Below, in pieces: positions 34,050-44,940 of a DNA stretch of 64,000 nucleotides. Source of the DNA: Triatoma infestans (lineage: Eukaryota > Arthropoda > Insecta > Hemiptera > Reduviidae). The DNA lies in NCBI GenBank assembly GCA_011037195.1, contig JAAEAF010014563.1, forward strand, positions 1 through 64,000, written 5' to 3'. The notes under the pieces are model-generated. The model ran no database searches and had not been told where the DNA came from. It saw only the letters and a list, made by a program, of their open reading frames with translations. Position numbers and translations under genes: made by a program. How positions within the stretch are numbered: position 1 is the stretch's first letter; each line of letters opens with the position of its first letter.

Positions 34050-35050
34050 GCGCACCACTTACTCGCGCTTCTAGAAGAATAGTGACATGTTGTGATGAGA
34101 AATCGATTTACTGCCAAATCCTGAGATAGGTGTTCAGTGGAAAGATCGTGGTCAAAAGGCATTTCCGGTTGATGGCTAGAGGGCAATTAGAGAAAAAGTT
34201 GATATTGTGCGTTTTTCTTGGAACTATAAAGGAGCAGTTTATCACGAATTCATAACTGATGGACTTTCCATGAATTCCGTCCTTTAATGGCAAAAACTAG
34301 ATAAAATATACTCAAAAATGGTCCAGCTTTAGTCAATCGCAAACAAGTTTTGTACTAGCAAGATAACGGCTCAGCCTCCCGTCAGAAGAACGTGAAGGCA
34401 TTGAACTTCTTTTACACCCACCTTATGGTCCAGACTTGGTTCCATTCGACTACTATTTGTTTCGGTCCATAGTACACTTTCTTTGCAATAGAAAATTTAA
34501 TAACTTCACCAAAGTTGAAATTAGAGTACAGAAATTATGTGCTTCAAACCCAAGGGATCAGCGCCCGCTCTAGAGGCGTGCAACGCGGACATTTGTCCGG
34601 AGCGCCATTTTGGCTGTAAGTGTGAGAAAACTATTGATGTGTTAAATACTCAATTAACAGAAATTTCACTATCGATTTTTTCGTTTGCTAAAAATTTACA
34701 GTAGCCTATTTATATTGTTTATGTCTATAAGATAAAAATATTTACACTATTATTGAAAAATTAAAGCAGAATTTGTAAAAGACGATGCTTGAACTTATTT
34801 GCACATGCAATATACTTCCCTGAACAGAATAGCATTAGCACGCGGGCAGAGCGCTGCTTCAGCTTATGTTTGAATAGGTATAGACTTGCTTAAATATGTA
34901 TATATATATATATTCTTAAGGGGCGGCTATTTGTCTATTTTGTCCGGGGCGACTTAACCGCTAGAGCGGGCGCTGAGGGATGGAATCACCGAGGGATCCA
35001 ATATCTGGCAAAAAAAGGTGGCTTACAAGTCAATCACAATGGGACTATAT
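34050..35050 (+). pseudogene. mariner transposase remnant, split by a small DNA transposon
   Basis: The plus strand shows pieces of a mariner DD34D transposase in shifting frames: RIVTCCDEK near 34075 (first Asp region), PALVNRKQVLY followed by a stop and QDN near 34320-34370 (second Asp), then LLHPPYGPDLVPFDYYLFRS near 34408-34468 (third Asp). The C-terminal region KFNNFTKVEIRVQKLCASNP is broken at 34558 by a 417-bp insertion and resumes after it with WQKKVAYKSITMG. Stops and frameshifts make it dead. I could not identify its terminal inverted repeats. The minus frame at 34108-34293 is a shadow. Confidence 0.85.
34559..34975. mobile_element. 417-bp terminal-inverted-repeat element (hAT-like MITE)
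   Basis: Both ends are CAGCGCCCGCTCTAG in inverted orientation (34559-34573 and 34961-34975), a perfect 15-bp terminal repeat. Weaker inverted similarity follows (GGACATTTGTCCGG against TTTTGTCCGGGG). AGGGAT is duplicated at 34553-34558 and 34976-34981. CAG...CTG ends and a GC-rich terminus suggest hAT, but hAT normally duplicates 8 bp. The interior is AT-rich with no coding capacity, so it must depend on a transposase encoded elsewhere. Confidence 0.85.
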
Positions 35051-35670
35051 TTTGATCCAAATCGTTAAGGATTCATAGGGTTCAAGAGCGGAGGAACACA
35101 TTAAATGAATCAAAATTAAGTTACTCCCCACCTAGGCCAGTCTAGGAAGAGGCAGACTGGCTGACTGATGAGAAGGTAGTAGATAGGTTGCTGACTGGTT
35201 GTAAACTGGTCGTAAACTGTCCCGTTTTGTACTGTTGTCGCTCTATTTATATGAATCGAGCTGTCCCTTCCTAGCCCGGCCTAGTTCCAATGATTCAATG
35301 GGATCCAAGTCCTTAAAGATTCATAGGATCCAAAGAACGGAGAAGCACATTAAATGAATCAAAGACAAGTTACTCCCAACCTATGCCAGACTAGGAAAGG
35401 ACAGCTCGATTCATGTGAATAGAGCGGACAGCAGTACAGTTCAGGACATTTTACGACCACTTTACAATCAGTCAGCAACTTTCTACCCTTCTCATCACTC
35501 AGCCAGTCTGTCTCTTTATATTTCTCTCGTTACCTAATTTCTATTTTACTGCAGAAGTCCTAGCAGTTTGTGTGTGTTCTTTTCATTACACAAAGTTCAC
35601 CATATATTCCTTGTTTATTTCTCTAAAATTCCATTCTCTCTAATTCTCTCTCTAACATCCATTATAAAGC
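35029..35670 (+). mobile_element. LTR-like element, family X, with an inverted segment
   Basis: The block ATGAATCAAAGACAAGTTACT, a TATA-like region (TCATGTGAATAGAGC) and CAGTCAGCAACTTTCTAC form an LTR-like order at about 35291-35665. An identical family is seen in reverse at 56140-56516. At 35029-35148 the start of the same element is present in plus orientation, followed at about 35149-35290 by a minus-orientation piece. The result is an inverted repeat. No internal coding region is present. Confidence 0.55.
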
Positions 35671-36041
35671 TAATAAAACAATGAATTTTACTTTCTCTTA
35701 CTCCTAGTTTTTGTTCATAACAGATCTCCTTTTTTTTTTTTTTATACATCCCATAAAAAACCTATAATTTTCAGTTGAAATATTTTTCTGGAATAATGAA
35801 TATTAGTGGGGTTTTAGGGATATTATTGACCAATAAATAATTTTAGCTCGAAAATATCATTTCAAGTTTTGTTGGGATTGAAAGAAGCGCTGCCTGGTGT
35901 TCTATTGAATTAGTTCTATATCACATTAGTTTCTATGAGAATCAGAATTTTGATTTTTTTTTTTTTTAATGCATATTTTTACCCAATAAAATACCTCAAA
36001 ACTTTGTACAATAACTTAAAGAAAATATATTATTCTATTAT

Positions 36042-36172
36042 TACTTTCTCTTACTCCTAGTAAGAGGAAGATTGTAATCGTGTCAAATTTCGATATTGAT
36101 TTTCACCGGAAATATCCGTTTTGAGGTCCCCTGAGTCCAAAAAAGTGGTTTTTAGCAAATGGTCTGTGTTTG

Positions 36173-36207
<35 letters not shown>

Positions 36208-36710
36208 ATGTGAACAGCATAGCTCAAAAACGATAAACTGTAGAGAGTTGAAACTTGATATTCCGTCGATCTATCACCATGGCATCTGACAGTGGGCCAT
36301 CTGTCAAATTTCTTCAACCGGAAGTACCACTTTACTTATTGTTTTTTTTTACTTTTTTGCAATTTTCTCAAAAATGGCTCCAACGATTCTCTTCAAACTT
36401 GGTATGTCATCTACACATACAAAGAGCTACAACTTTTATTTGAAACATTTCTCTGGGAAAATTCATTTAAGGGCAGTTATAGGGAAGAGGTGGGGTTAGG
36501 TTTTCATCTAATGTGCTATTTCAGTTTAATAAACAATTCTATCATCTAAATAACGTAATTAGAATTAAATCTGTTGTTGAAATTCCGAGTTTGATAAAAA
36601 TCGGATGACCGGAAGTGCGTTTACTTTACCACTTTACTAAATGATTTTTTTAACTTTTTCACAATTTTTTCAAAAATGGCTCCGACGATTTTTTTTTTTT
36701 TTCTACAAAA
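36042..36710 (-). mobile_element. Helentron-like element, truncated copy
   Basis: The plus strand has ACTTTCTCTTACTCCTAGTA, AAGTGGTTTTTAGCAAATGG and (GT)n at 36166-36208. It has one full unit (ACCGGAAGTACC 36318 to 36600) and the start of the second (ACCGGAAGTGCG 36609), then stops in a T-run. The frames at 36057-36859 are repeat-derived. A 22-bp end fragment also lies at 35691-35712. Confidence 0.8.
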
Positions 36711-37239
36711 CTAAACAGGTGTTTAAGCAACTTTTTTTTCTAACAACTAGACTTCCGTTTCGATTTCTAATTGTCTTATTTTTTTTATTAATAATGCAAA
36801 GACTGAGCCCGCATCAGATCAGATGGGATATTCAACTCGATCCGAGTACATGTTATTAGAAATAAAACAACAAAATATAAGATGCGGGCCATTCACTATT
36901 CTTGCAAGTATACTTATTCTATTATTTTATTATATTAAATAAATTTTAATTTTTGAATAATAAAGTGTGAGATGAAACTGCAAATAATCTCTACTGGTTG
37001 ATTATTATTAGTGCTTATGCATTCCTGATATTAGTTGGCAAGATCAGGTGTTTGAACTTGAAAAAATTCCTTTGATTTATTTTTTTTCTGTCTTTCAGAA
37101 GAACGGTTAGAGCAGGACTCTTTATGCTGGATTCAGAGACCTTTCAGCATATTTGTAGCAAATAATCAATTCATTATCTTTATCCAGAAACCTTTAAATA
37201 TTGATTTTGTAAAATAGAAACCCTACTTGGAGCTCTCCA
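36711..37239. other. Spacer, no gene recognised
   Basis: AT-rich sequence with no frame of note; nothing matched the window's repeat families. Confidence 0.35.
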
Positions 37240-37500
37240 GGTAACGCTTACAACTACTTAGCTCCATCAATTGGTACGTACTGACATGGTAATTAGATGT
37301 CAGCCTAACGCTATAGACCTACATCATGTATGCAAACTGTATTGCGTGCACTAAGTTTACTACAACAGAATTCAAAAGCGGGTCAAGATTCCCTCACTGA
37401 AGGCATCGTGCATTCAGTAGAAGACTATCTATAGCCTTCTAAAAACATTGCGGCTTTTCAACAACAACAACAAAAATAGAGGCTGAATGGACATAGGAAA
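37240..37500 (+). repeat. Interspersed repeat with (CAA)n tail, copy 1
   Basis: CACTAAGTTTACTACAACAG, AATTCAAAA, GCATCGTGCAT, AGCCTTCTAAAAACATTG and CTTTTCAACAACAACAACAA recur in order at 43075-43345. The A-rich tail points to a retroposon in plus orientation. I found no Pol III boxes or coding sequence. Confidence 0.65.
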
Positions 37501-37689
37501 TGATAGAGGAGTGATTAAAAGCATCGGAACCGGAGCTATCACACCATGCAGCATCAACATCTTAGGATGGAAGATGCTCGTTTGCCCCTCTTTCCTGATT
37601 CCTGATTTGATAATGATGTTTCAAAATATCCGAACTTGTGCGAATTAATCACTCAAATTTTTTTAATGATGATGAAAGTTGTATTATAT

Positions 37690-38203
37690 TTATAAAATCT
37701 GGGTGCTTAAGGCGTGGCGTGGGATCTAAGGCTATGTGGCTTTTATCCCCCCTAATTAATCTCCCCCGGTTTGTCTACAGTATCCTAAAATATCTTTCAG
37801 CTCCAACCCTCCCAGGCAGTCCTGCGAGATTGATGCCCTCCCAAATACGCGAATCCTAGTACCAGCAAAACGGGGACACACTGACATAAATAATGGTACA
37901 CCGTTTCTCTAACTCCTGACATAGAGAACTAACTCCTGCCGTAGTTCTGACATATGGGACTAGACGTCCTCCCTACATTATGCAAACACCATGTGTGTCC
38001 AGTCACTACACCCACCAAGGTCCTCAGTCCTATCCTGCTAAGGGACAGGAGGTAGTGTGAAGCCCCCTGCTTAGTCCCTTTGATAAATCTGTTAACCTGG
38101 AGGCACCCCTGCGTGACCTCCCAGCATTTCTCCAAAACTCTTAGTATCCCAAAGTCTAATCTGACTACCACAGAACCTGTTAGTGACGGCAAGGGCTAGC
38201 TTT
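37690..38203 (-). pseudogene. I-like LINE, family C, C-terminal remnant
   Basis: On the minus strand SQIRLWDTKSFGEMLGGHAG aligns with the 26.7-kb copy. Then come LRTLVGVVTGHTW, a decayed knuckle (ICQNYGRS, stop, then RETVYHYLCQC) and a stretch rich in L and I to about 37700. Stops and frame changes are frequent. The 5' junction at about 38203 meets a mariner fragment on the other strand. The minus frames at 37929-38192 and 38092-38340 are parts of this remnant or its shadow. Confidence 0.7.
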
Positions 38204-38372
38204 AACACTGCACAAAAAGTAGAGAAGCTTTTCTTCAGAAGTACTGGACTGGTGAAGGCGATTAGGTTGAAAGCGTGGAAGACTTTCGACAACAGTGTCA
38301 GGTGCTTTAAAAGGCAGACATTTATGTTCCACCATGACAATGCCTACTCACCCACTGCCAGCAAAATTTTCC
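38204..38372 (+). pseudogene. mariner transposase fragment
   Basis: The frame WKTFDNSVRCFKRQTFMFHH followed by DNAYSPTASKIF matches the FHHDNARPHTA region of mariner transposases, which includes the second catalytic Asp. Only about 55 residues remain. The left side abuts the family-C LINE. The right side ends near a T-run. Confidence 0.55.
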
Positions 38373-38559
38373 TTTTTTTTGTGTGTGTTTTATTAAGAAA
38401 TCCACAACTATACAAACAGTATTATAAGTTAATATGATGGTAGTCATATAAAAGGGCGTGAATGTCTTGTTAGGAGATGCCTCCCAGTGGAGGTAATTAA
38501 TACTAAAAAATGCTAACAAGAAGTTAGATGGTCGCGCGGCGAGTGGCGTTTCAGTCTCC

Positions 38560-39559
38560 TGGAAGGGTTGTGTGGAATAGAAAGAGAAGAGAGTTTTTGG
38601 ACTAAAAGGTTAGAGTGGTTGGATGTGAGGTCATGGAATTTCTTGTAACGTAATTTTATGAACTGATGAACAAAAGGGATTTTGAGGTCAGTGTGAAGGG
38701 TTAGGTTGTAAACATAGAACGGGGCATTGGTAATTCTTCTGAGGGTTTTGGATTGAAAAGCTTGAATGCAATAGGAGTTGGAATGCTTGGTCGAACCCCA
38801 GACCTCGCATCCGTATGTCCAGAGGGGCTTTATAATAGTGCTGTAGATAAGACTTTAGTTTGCACTTCAGTTTAGAGCGTAGGTCAAGTAGTCTCGAAAG
38901 AAGTTTGTAACGTCTGTTTAGTTCAAGTCTTTTTAATCGTGTATGCGGATTCCAAGTAAGTCCTAAATATCGGACTTTGTCGACTGTCGGTATTATGGTC
39001 CCATGAAAGAGGATGGGCGGGAGTGTAGCGCGACGGAGGTGAAGGAAATGCATTTGCTTTTAGTGGGATCGACCTTTATTCACCTCCACCGGATAAGCCA
39101 GTCTATAAAGAGATGATATGGGATTGTAGTGCACGGGATGCGGAAACAGGATCGGGATTTGGAGCAATAACACATGTTTCATCAGCATAGGAATGAAGGA
39201 TTGTTTTTGGGTAGGAAGGGATATCTGCAGTATAGAAAATATATAGGAGAGGAGCAAGGACCACTGCCTTGGGGTATACCTGCATGGATTGGAAAGATAG
39301 AAGATCTGGAGGAACTCAGAAGGAATGATCAGATAGGTATGATTTTTAGGATCATATAGTAGGTAGAGGGAAGGACTCCCTTGAACTTCCACAACAAACC
39401 TGCATGCCAAACCCGGTCAAACGCCTGAGCGATGTCCAGGAAGACATCAGGGCAATACTGCTTCTGCTCAAGGACAGATGAGATGGTGTCAATAAGGCGG
39501 TGGCACTGGTGAATTGTTGAGTGGGAGCTATGGAAACCAAACTGATGATTTGAAACCAA
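38560..39559 (-). pseudogene. Jockey-like LINE reverse transcriptase remnant
   Basis: From 39559 the minus strand encodes HQFGFHSSHSTIHQCHRLID, VFLDIAQAFDRVWHAGLL (first catalytic Asp in the FLDI motif) and, in the next frame, AVVLAPLLYIFYTADIPSYP. It then has SYADETCVIA, where the second Asp of the YADD box has become Glu (39178-39189). The thumb follows in another frame (VDKVRYLGLTWNPHTRLKR), then RRYKLLSRLLDLRSKLK. Frames change at least twice. The 5' half with the endonuclease is missing. The plus frame at 39174-39359 is a shadow. Confidence 0.85.
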
Positions 39560-40800
39560 ACTGATTCAAACTTTTTGAATCACCTTCGTATTTATATATG
39601 GGGAGATAGTTGCAAGTGTACTCCCAATGAAACTTCCAGCTCACCTTCCCGCCTTCCACACCCACAGAGACATACACTTCAGAAATAAATGATTTGATAA
39701 ATTGTCCGTACACGATAATTCACAGTACATCTTCTGGGTCGCAATAAATTTGACTTGAAAAAACCCATTCCTTCCACCCATATATGGGACAGAATGGACA
39801 TTTGAATATAAAAGAATTTCTCTATATTAATTAATTATGAATAATCAAATACATAGTTATCTAATGACGCATTTTTTTTTTCGCAATGCTATGTATTCCA
39901 ATCTTATTCTATATTATGAATTAAATTATAATATCTTGGACGACAAACATTCATAATACACTAATGGAACAATATGAATATTTTGTTAGCCTATATTATG
40001 TAGAAACATTGGAATATATTCATGTCCATCTGTTATTGAATGATTCATTTAAACAAAACAAAAAACAAAAAAAAATGTACGCAATATTTTTATCATGATT
40101 CAAATATTCACCATAAAACATTAGTAAAACATAAACAATCCTTTCAGTTGATTCATTTCCTTCACAAGTCAGTTTAAGGAGTCTCTTTAAAAAAGTTTTT
40201 TTTGTACTTTAATAAACTTCAATTAAAAGAACCTTGGTATGTTTAACATATATAGATAATAAATGTTTTGAATAAATAATTTATTTTTTAAAAATAACAA
40301 TGGCTGACATGAAAACAATTTCTATGTTAAGATTAAATAATGTTCTGGCTGTCATTAAATAATATTCTCCAGAGGTGTTACCCAATTTTTTTATAATTTT
40401 TTTTTTTCTCTCATTTTGGGGCCACTCCTCTTCTATATACCTATTGTAACATTCAGATGGATAAATAACATCAAGGACGTAGATATTTAATTTTTTTAAT
40501 ACAAAAAAACAATCAGACAATAATAAATCTATTTTTATCCCTCATGGTAAAAATTAGATTTTAGTTATAATCGTAAAAAAATTATGTCAAAATTAAATCA
40601 AATAAATATAAATAATAAACAGATTTAGAAAAGAAAGGCTAAACAAAATTATAGATAGATGAATAAATTAAAAAACATTTACAAAGAAAAACCACCTGTT
40701 CTTTTATTATAAAAATTTTATTATTTAATTTTGGTTTTTTGTTTGTTTGTTTATTTATATTTACAACCTGTAATAATACAATAAGTAAATGTAAGCTTAG
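39560..40800. other. AT-rich spacer, no gene recognised
   Basis: The minus frames at 39528-39713 and 40281-40520 match nothing I know. The part 40690-40800 is probably the 3' untranslated tail of the next LINE. Confidence 0.4.
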
Positions 40801-40804
40801 ATAA

Positions 40805-41625
40805 ATGTGGCTTGAAGGCTTGAAGGAGGTGGCCAATGCCATTCTTCCTGGTCTTGTTACTCCTCTTCCTATGGACAGGAGCTCCTTTGGCCACTGGCGC
40901 TTCAAAGGTCTGGGAGGATTCCCAGGAATGGTTAGGGAGGACAGGTTTGTGACGTGCGGGTTCGTGTGTGTGTTCCCTAGTTTGCTGTAGAATCTTTTGT
41001 AATGTTGTTGGCTTAAGTCGTGTACAAATGTGATCTGTAGATCAGTAAGTGGCATCATGTTAGAAACATAGTATGGGCATTGTGTGATAGTTCGCAGTAA
41101 CTTATTCTGTATGGCTTGTATCTGTTTAGTGTGTGTCAGTTTGGCAATTCCCCAGAGTTGTAGTCCGTAGGTCCATATTGGTCTTATTATGGATTTGCAG
41201 ATTTGGAACTTTGTTTTTCAAGTTTAATTTAGATCTTTTGTCAAGTAAGCGTTTTACTAGGAAGTATCTGGTTTTCATTGACTGTCGAGTTTTCGTTACG
41301 TGTGTGTTCCAAGTCAAGTGCCTATCTAGGTAGAGTACAAGATATCGGATGTCTTTTTCATGTGTTATTGGAGTATTTTTAATATACACAGTCGGACAAT
41401 TTGATCGTCTGATGGTGAATGTTACATGTGTACATTAAGTTTCATTAATTTTGATTTTTCCAAAGCTTGAGGTGTTCCTGTATAAGTTTTTTATTTAATA
41501 CTCCTTTAAGAGTGAGGATGCTAGTGGTGGCGTCTTTGTGAGTTGAAAGTATTGCTATGTCGTCTGCATATGTAGCCAACAGTGTGTCTATAGATGTAGG
41601 TCCATTATACTATTATTCATTTAAA
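40805..41625 (-). pseudogene. Jockey-like LINE reverse transcriptase C-terminal remnant with intact YADD
   Basis: On the minus strand LLATYADDIAILSTHKDATT (about 41590-41530) preserves both Asp of the YADD catalytic box (41559-41570). After in-frame stops the thumb follows: IRYLVLYLDRHLTWNTHVTK, then LDKRSKLNLKNKV. A frameshifted C-terminal part (NPHVTNLSSLTIPGNPPRPL) ends near 40805. An A-run at 41622-41635 on the plus strand marks the 5' truncation point. It is a different subfamily from the 38.6-kb copy. Confidence 0.8.
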
Positions 41626-42300
41626 AAAAAAAAAAAATGTGACACAAAAATCAGATACTTTGGAAAGACAATAATTTCTGCCACAATTTAAAGAAATAAA
41701 GACATAATTAATGATATATTAAAAGTAGCCAACATTTTTAAAATTAGTAATATAAAGTCTGGAAATATAAAAAACTAGTTTGTTTGTTTTGGTTTTTGTT
41801 TTTTATAAAAAAAAAATAGTAAAAATTAAAGGCCGATATTTTAAAATAATAAGACACCAATAATTTAGTATTATTAGAATTCAAAAAACAAAAGAGATTA
41901 CAAAGTTTTGTATTCAAATTCCCAGCTGTATAAAACAAAAATATAAATCTACTATTAAATAAAAAGGAACAAAAAAAAAAAGAAGAAATTACAACAAAAT
42001 AACGGAATAAATTTGAAAAAAAAATAAATATAAAAAAAAAAGCACCAATCTGTATAATTTAGGTCATTTTTTTTTTTTGTATTTGAATTTACGTAATAGA
42101 AAATTTTGATGATTGGCTTGTCAAAATATACTTTAATTTAATTGGCCCGATTTCAGAATTCTTCTTATTAATGTATAATTAATATAAATTATATTCAATT
42201 TGTTAATCTTTTTTCTTTTAAATCATAGGGTAATTTATATATTTGAATAAATAATAGTAAATTTGTTTTGTTTTTTTTTCACTTTAAAACTGTTTGAAAA
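41626..42300. other. AT-rich spacer, nothing recognised
   Basis: A- and T-runs dominate. The minus frame at 41744-41938 is low complexity. Confidence 0.4.
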
Positions 42301-42600
42301 TTTGTTGTGGTGGTTGGTTCCGCAGAGCTGGAAAGCATCAGAGACATTTTCCGTGATAGCCTGCTTCGTTTTGTGGTCATCGACCGGTTTCGGGCGTTCG
42401 CCCATCTTCAGGATGCGTTATTCAGACAATGTGACAACACAGACTTGCACCAGCATTTCAGTTTATTTGCTCTGTGCAAAGTCTGTGTTGTCACAACTGT
42501 CTGAAAAACGCATCCTGAAGATGGGCGAACGCCCGAAACCGTCGATGACCGGTTTATTATTAATGTTATAATATTGTATAAGTTTGTAATAAAATTGTAT
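42301..42600. mobile_element. Penelope-type terminal repeat with 76-bp inverted arms
   Basis: Arms at 42375-42450 and 42474-42550 are near-perfect inverted copies separated by 23 bp, so the DNA is a long palindrome. Each arm carries a hammerhead core; the left arm, read on the minus strand, is intact. The left flank (GTTCCGCAGAGCTGGAAAGC) recurs at 44941 and, inverted, at 53354-53375, which shows a dispersed family. The plus frames at 42263-42571 are products of the palindrome. Confidence 0.75.
42378..42415 (-). ncRNA. Minimal hammerhead ribozyme motif (Penelope-type)
   Basis: Minus strand, 38 nt: stem I CATC (42415-42412), core CTGAAGA (42411-42405), stem II GGGC-GAAC-GCCC (42403-42392), GAAA (42391-42388). 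Stem III is the palindrome ACCGGT (42388-42383), followed by the cleavage triplet GTC and stem I partner GATG (42381-42378). All invariant hammerhead core bases fit CUGANGA/GAAA/NUH. Cleavage is predicted after 42382. A palindromic stem III suggests action as a dimer, as described for Penelope-like elements. The mirror copy on the plus strand (about 42513-42549) lacks one G in stem III. Confidence 0.8.
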
Positions 42601-42609
42601 AGCTAGTTG

Positions 42610-42862
42610 TCCTCACGCATTGGTCTAGTGGCTAGCGTACTCGCCTTTCGTGCAAGAATTCAGGGTTCGGTTCCCGTGAGGGCAAAGTCGATGTTGACCT
42701 AGCATCGTGATAAAAAGTGGGAAGATACAGTTAGTAGCGCCCTAGGTAGCGAAGGCCGGAAATTAACGGCATGGGAACTGCGGCGTGCTTTCCACACACC
42801 CGCTCCCCTATTCAAATCGCCGTCTGGCAAGACTTGGCCATTGGCTGTTTCGCCATAGGGGG
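42610..42862 (+). mobile_element. tRNA-derived SINE, family C, second copy
   Basis: TGGTCTAGTGGCTAGCG holds the A box and GGTTCGGTTCC the B box. The body shows GATAAAAAGTGGGAAG, AGCGCCCTAGGTAGCG and AATCGCCGTCTGGCAAG as at 28.6 kb, ending CGCCATAGG. It begins right beside the Penelope-type repeat. No clear target duplication. Confidence 0.8.
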
Positions 42863-42994
42863 TATATCTATTAGTGCCATATTTCGTACTGAAATGGGTA
42901 TGTATAAAAAAATGGATCCCAAAAAACCACGGAAAATGTTTTTTTTTTTAAAAAAAAGGAATAGTTATTTATCTATGTAGATATAATACGAAAT

Positions 42995-43500
42995 TAAAAA
43001 AAAAGTAGTTGCACTTCTAGTTGATGGATTTTGTCCCCCCAAAAAAAAGTTCGTGTCAGATGTACAGTTAGTATCATCTTAAGGGTATACTACGTAGCTC
43101 CAGCAATACCGAAATGGTAATTTAGAAGTCTGCTTAGCACCATATGTCTCCGTCTAGCGTGCAATCTGTATTGCATGGACTAAGTTTACTACAACAGAAT
43201 TCAAAAACGGTTAGATTCCCACACTGACAAGCATCGTGCATCCAGCAGTGGAAGACCTTTCTACAGCCTTCTAAAAACATTGTTGCTTTTCAACAAAAAA
43301 AAAAAAAAAGAATGGATATATGAAATGACAGAGAAGTCATGTTAGTTTATGCATCCTTCGTTTTCGTTTATGGATTTTTTTTTTTTTTTTTCCAAACACA
43401 CGTCATTCGCTAAAAACGTCTTTTCATACTCACTGGTGCTTAAAAAAAAAGAAGAAGAAATAATCCTTTTTTGACGGATTTTTACTTAAATCTTCGCACC
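42995..43500 (+). mobile_element. Helentron-like remnant split by the (CAA)n-tailed repeat, copy 2
   Basis: Left: TTGCACTTCTAGTTGATGGA and GTGTCAGATGTACAG (to about 43074). Right: CAAACACACGTCATTCGCTA and TCATACTCACTGGTGCTT (from about 43375) follow the 1-kb repeat's order. Between them lies copy 2 of the interspersed repeat (43075-43345), ending in an A-run. Both parts are eroded. Confidence 0.5.
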
Positions 43501-44135
43501 ATCTTAAGTATCTTATCCTTTTGTTTTACAAATTGTTACAAAGCAACAGGTAACGTCCCTTTCAAGACACCGTAATTTTAGTTAAAAACTAATTTCTCTA
43601 GACTATGACTATGAAGTTAACTTTACCTTCAATGAGAATCAACGTGTTCCCTAAATAATCACTTTTGAAAAGCAGTGGATGCTTGGAAGAGCTTTTCTAT
43701 GCTAGTGATAAGCGAACATTTCCAACATAGATATCATCCCAGTAAACACTCACAAAGAGGTTATTTTCGGAAAGTATTGTCATAATTAGGACATATAGGT
43801 TCGTTCCTATTTCAATCATATTTTTATAATTAAGATTGTATAAATGATTGATTTCCACATAAAATATTATTAAAATGTAATTTCTATTGAATTATCATCA
43901 TTAAAACATGACGATTAATTCTATGACACAGTTATTAGAACATAAAGAGAAAACTGAAACAAATTTCAATAAGTTTAAAAAAATTAATTGTTATTTTATT
44001 AACTGTTTTCTAATTGTAAATTACATTTTATTTTACGACATCCTTGTTTTATAAAAGATATAAAAACCTAAAAGTATTCACTTTCTATATTATTATAGAA
44101 CTACTGTTCTTGTGACTTTATTTATTTATTTATTT
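43501..44135. other. AT-rich spacer, no gene recognised
   Basis: No frame of note; no match to the repeat families described here. Confidence 0.35.
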
Positions 44136-44138
44136 ATT

Positions 44139-44480
44139 TAAGGCGGGGTTAACATCTATAGCCATTGGCGAGGAAACTTTCTCAGTGCGCTGACGAATTC
44201 CGAGAACGTTCTCTTGTTACTGACAACATTGTGGATAATGAGGTATCCTTATGTATATAATTTATATGTAATGCTGGGACCAAGTTAATAACACTTATAA
44301 CTTTTAAAGAAATTGGTCAATTTCTAAGCAATGCATTAGGCATTTCTTTCCTTAAGAGCCTCTACAGTCTGGTGATGGATAGGTGTTGCCTGTAATGAAT
44401 GAATTAGTGTCCGGAAGCCGGCAGTGTACTACTAAGAAAGCTTCTGATAAATACTGCAAAAATATCAACAAGTAATCGGT
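44139..44480. mobile_element. Two opposed fragments of SINE family A
   Basis: 44139-44235 is a minus-strand 3' part (AAGGCGGGGTTAACATCTAT, CATTGGCGAG). 44345-44475 is a plus-strand 3' part (AGCCTCTACAGTCTGGTGAT, GAAGCCGGCAGTGTACT). Both are diverged. They face each other with about 110 bp of unrelated sequence between. Confidence 0.6.
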
Positions 44481-44940
44481 CTCCGTGAAGTGAGACTTTA
44501 CGAACAATTAATTTAGGGAATTCTAGGGATTGACTCTAAAAGTCATGTAAGTTTCATTATTGATCAATAGAGGCGTTGCTTCATGGAGTACAATGCATGT
44601 ATATCCAGTTGCTCCCTATACTTTTTAACTTCATTTATTATCATCTATTAATATCATCAGCTGATTCATTGTAATAAAAAAAAATAAATAAAGTTAGCCT
44701 ATAATTAGTAAACTATAGTAATTATAATTTGCATACTAATTAAGGTGACTAATTTTTACAATAGTAAATTGTGACAAGGTCGTCTGTTCAAAAACATTAG
44801 GCATCTTCTAGTAAACGTGTCTTTATTAATTTAATTTTTGTTTTCAATATACCTCCTTAAAGATAAAGTTTTCCTCATTTTCATTTATAAAATAAATTTT
44901 CAGCTAATTATTAGTTGAATAATATATAACACCAAATGTT

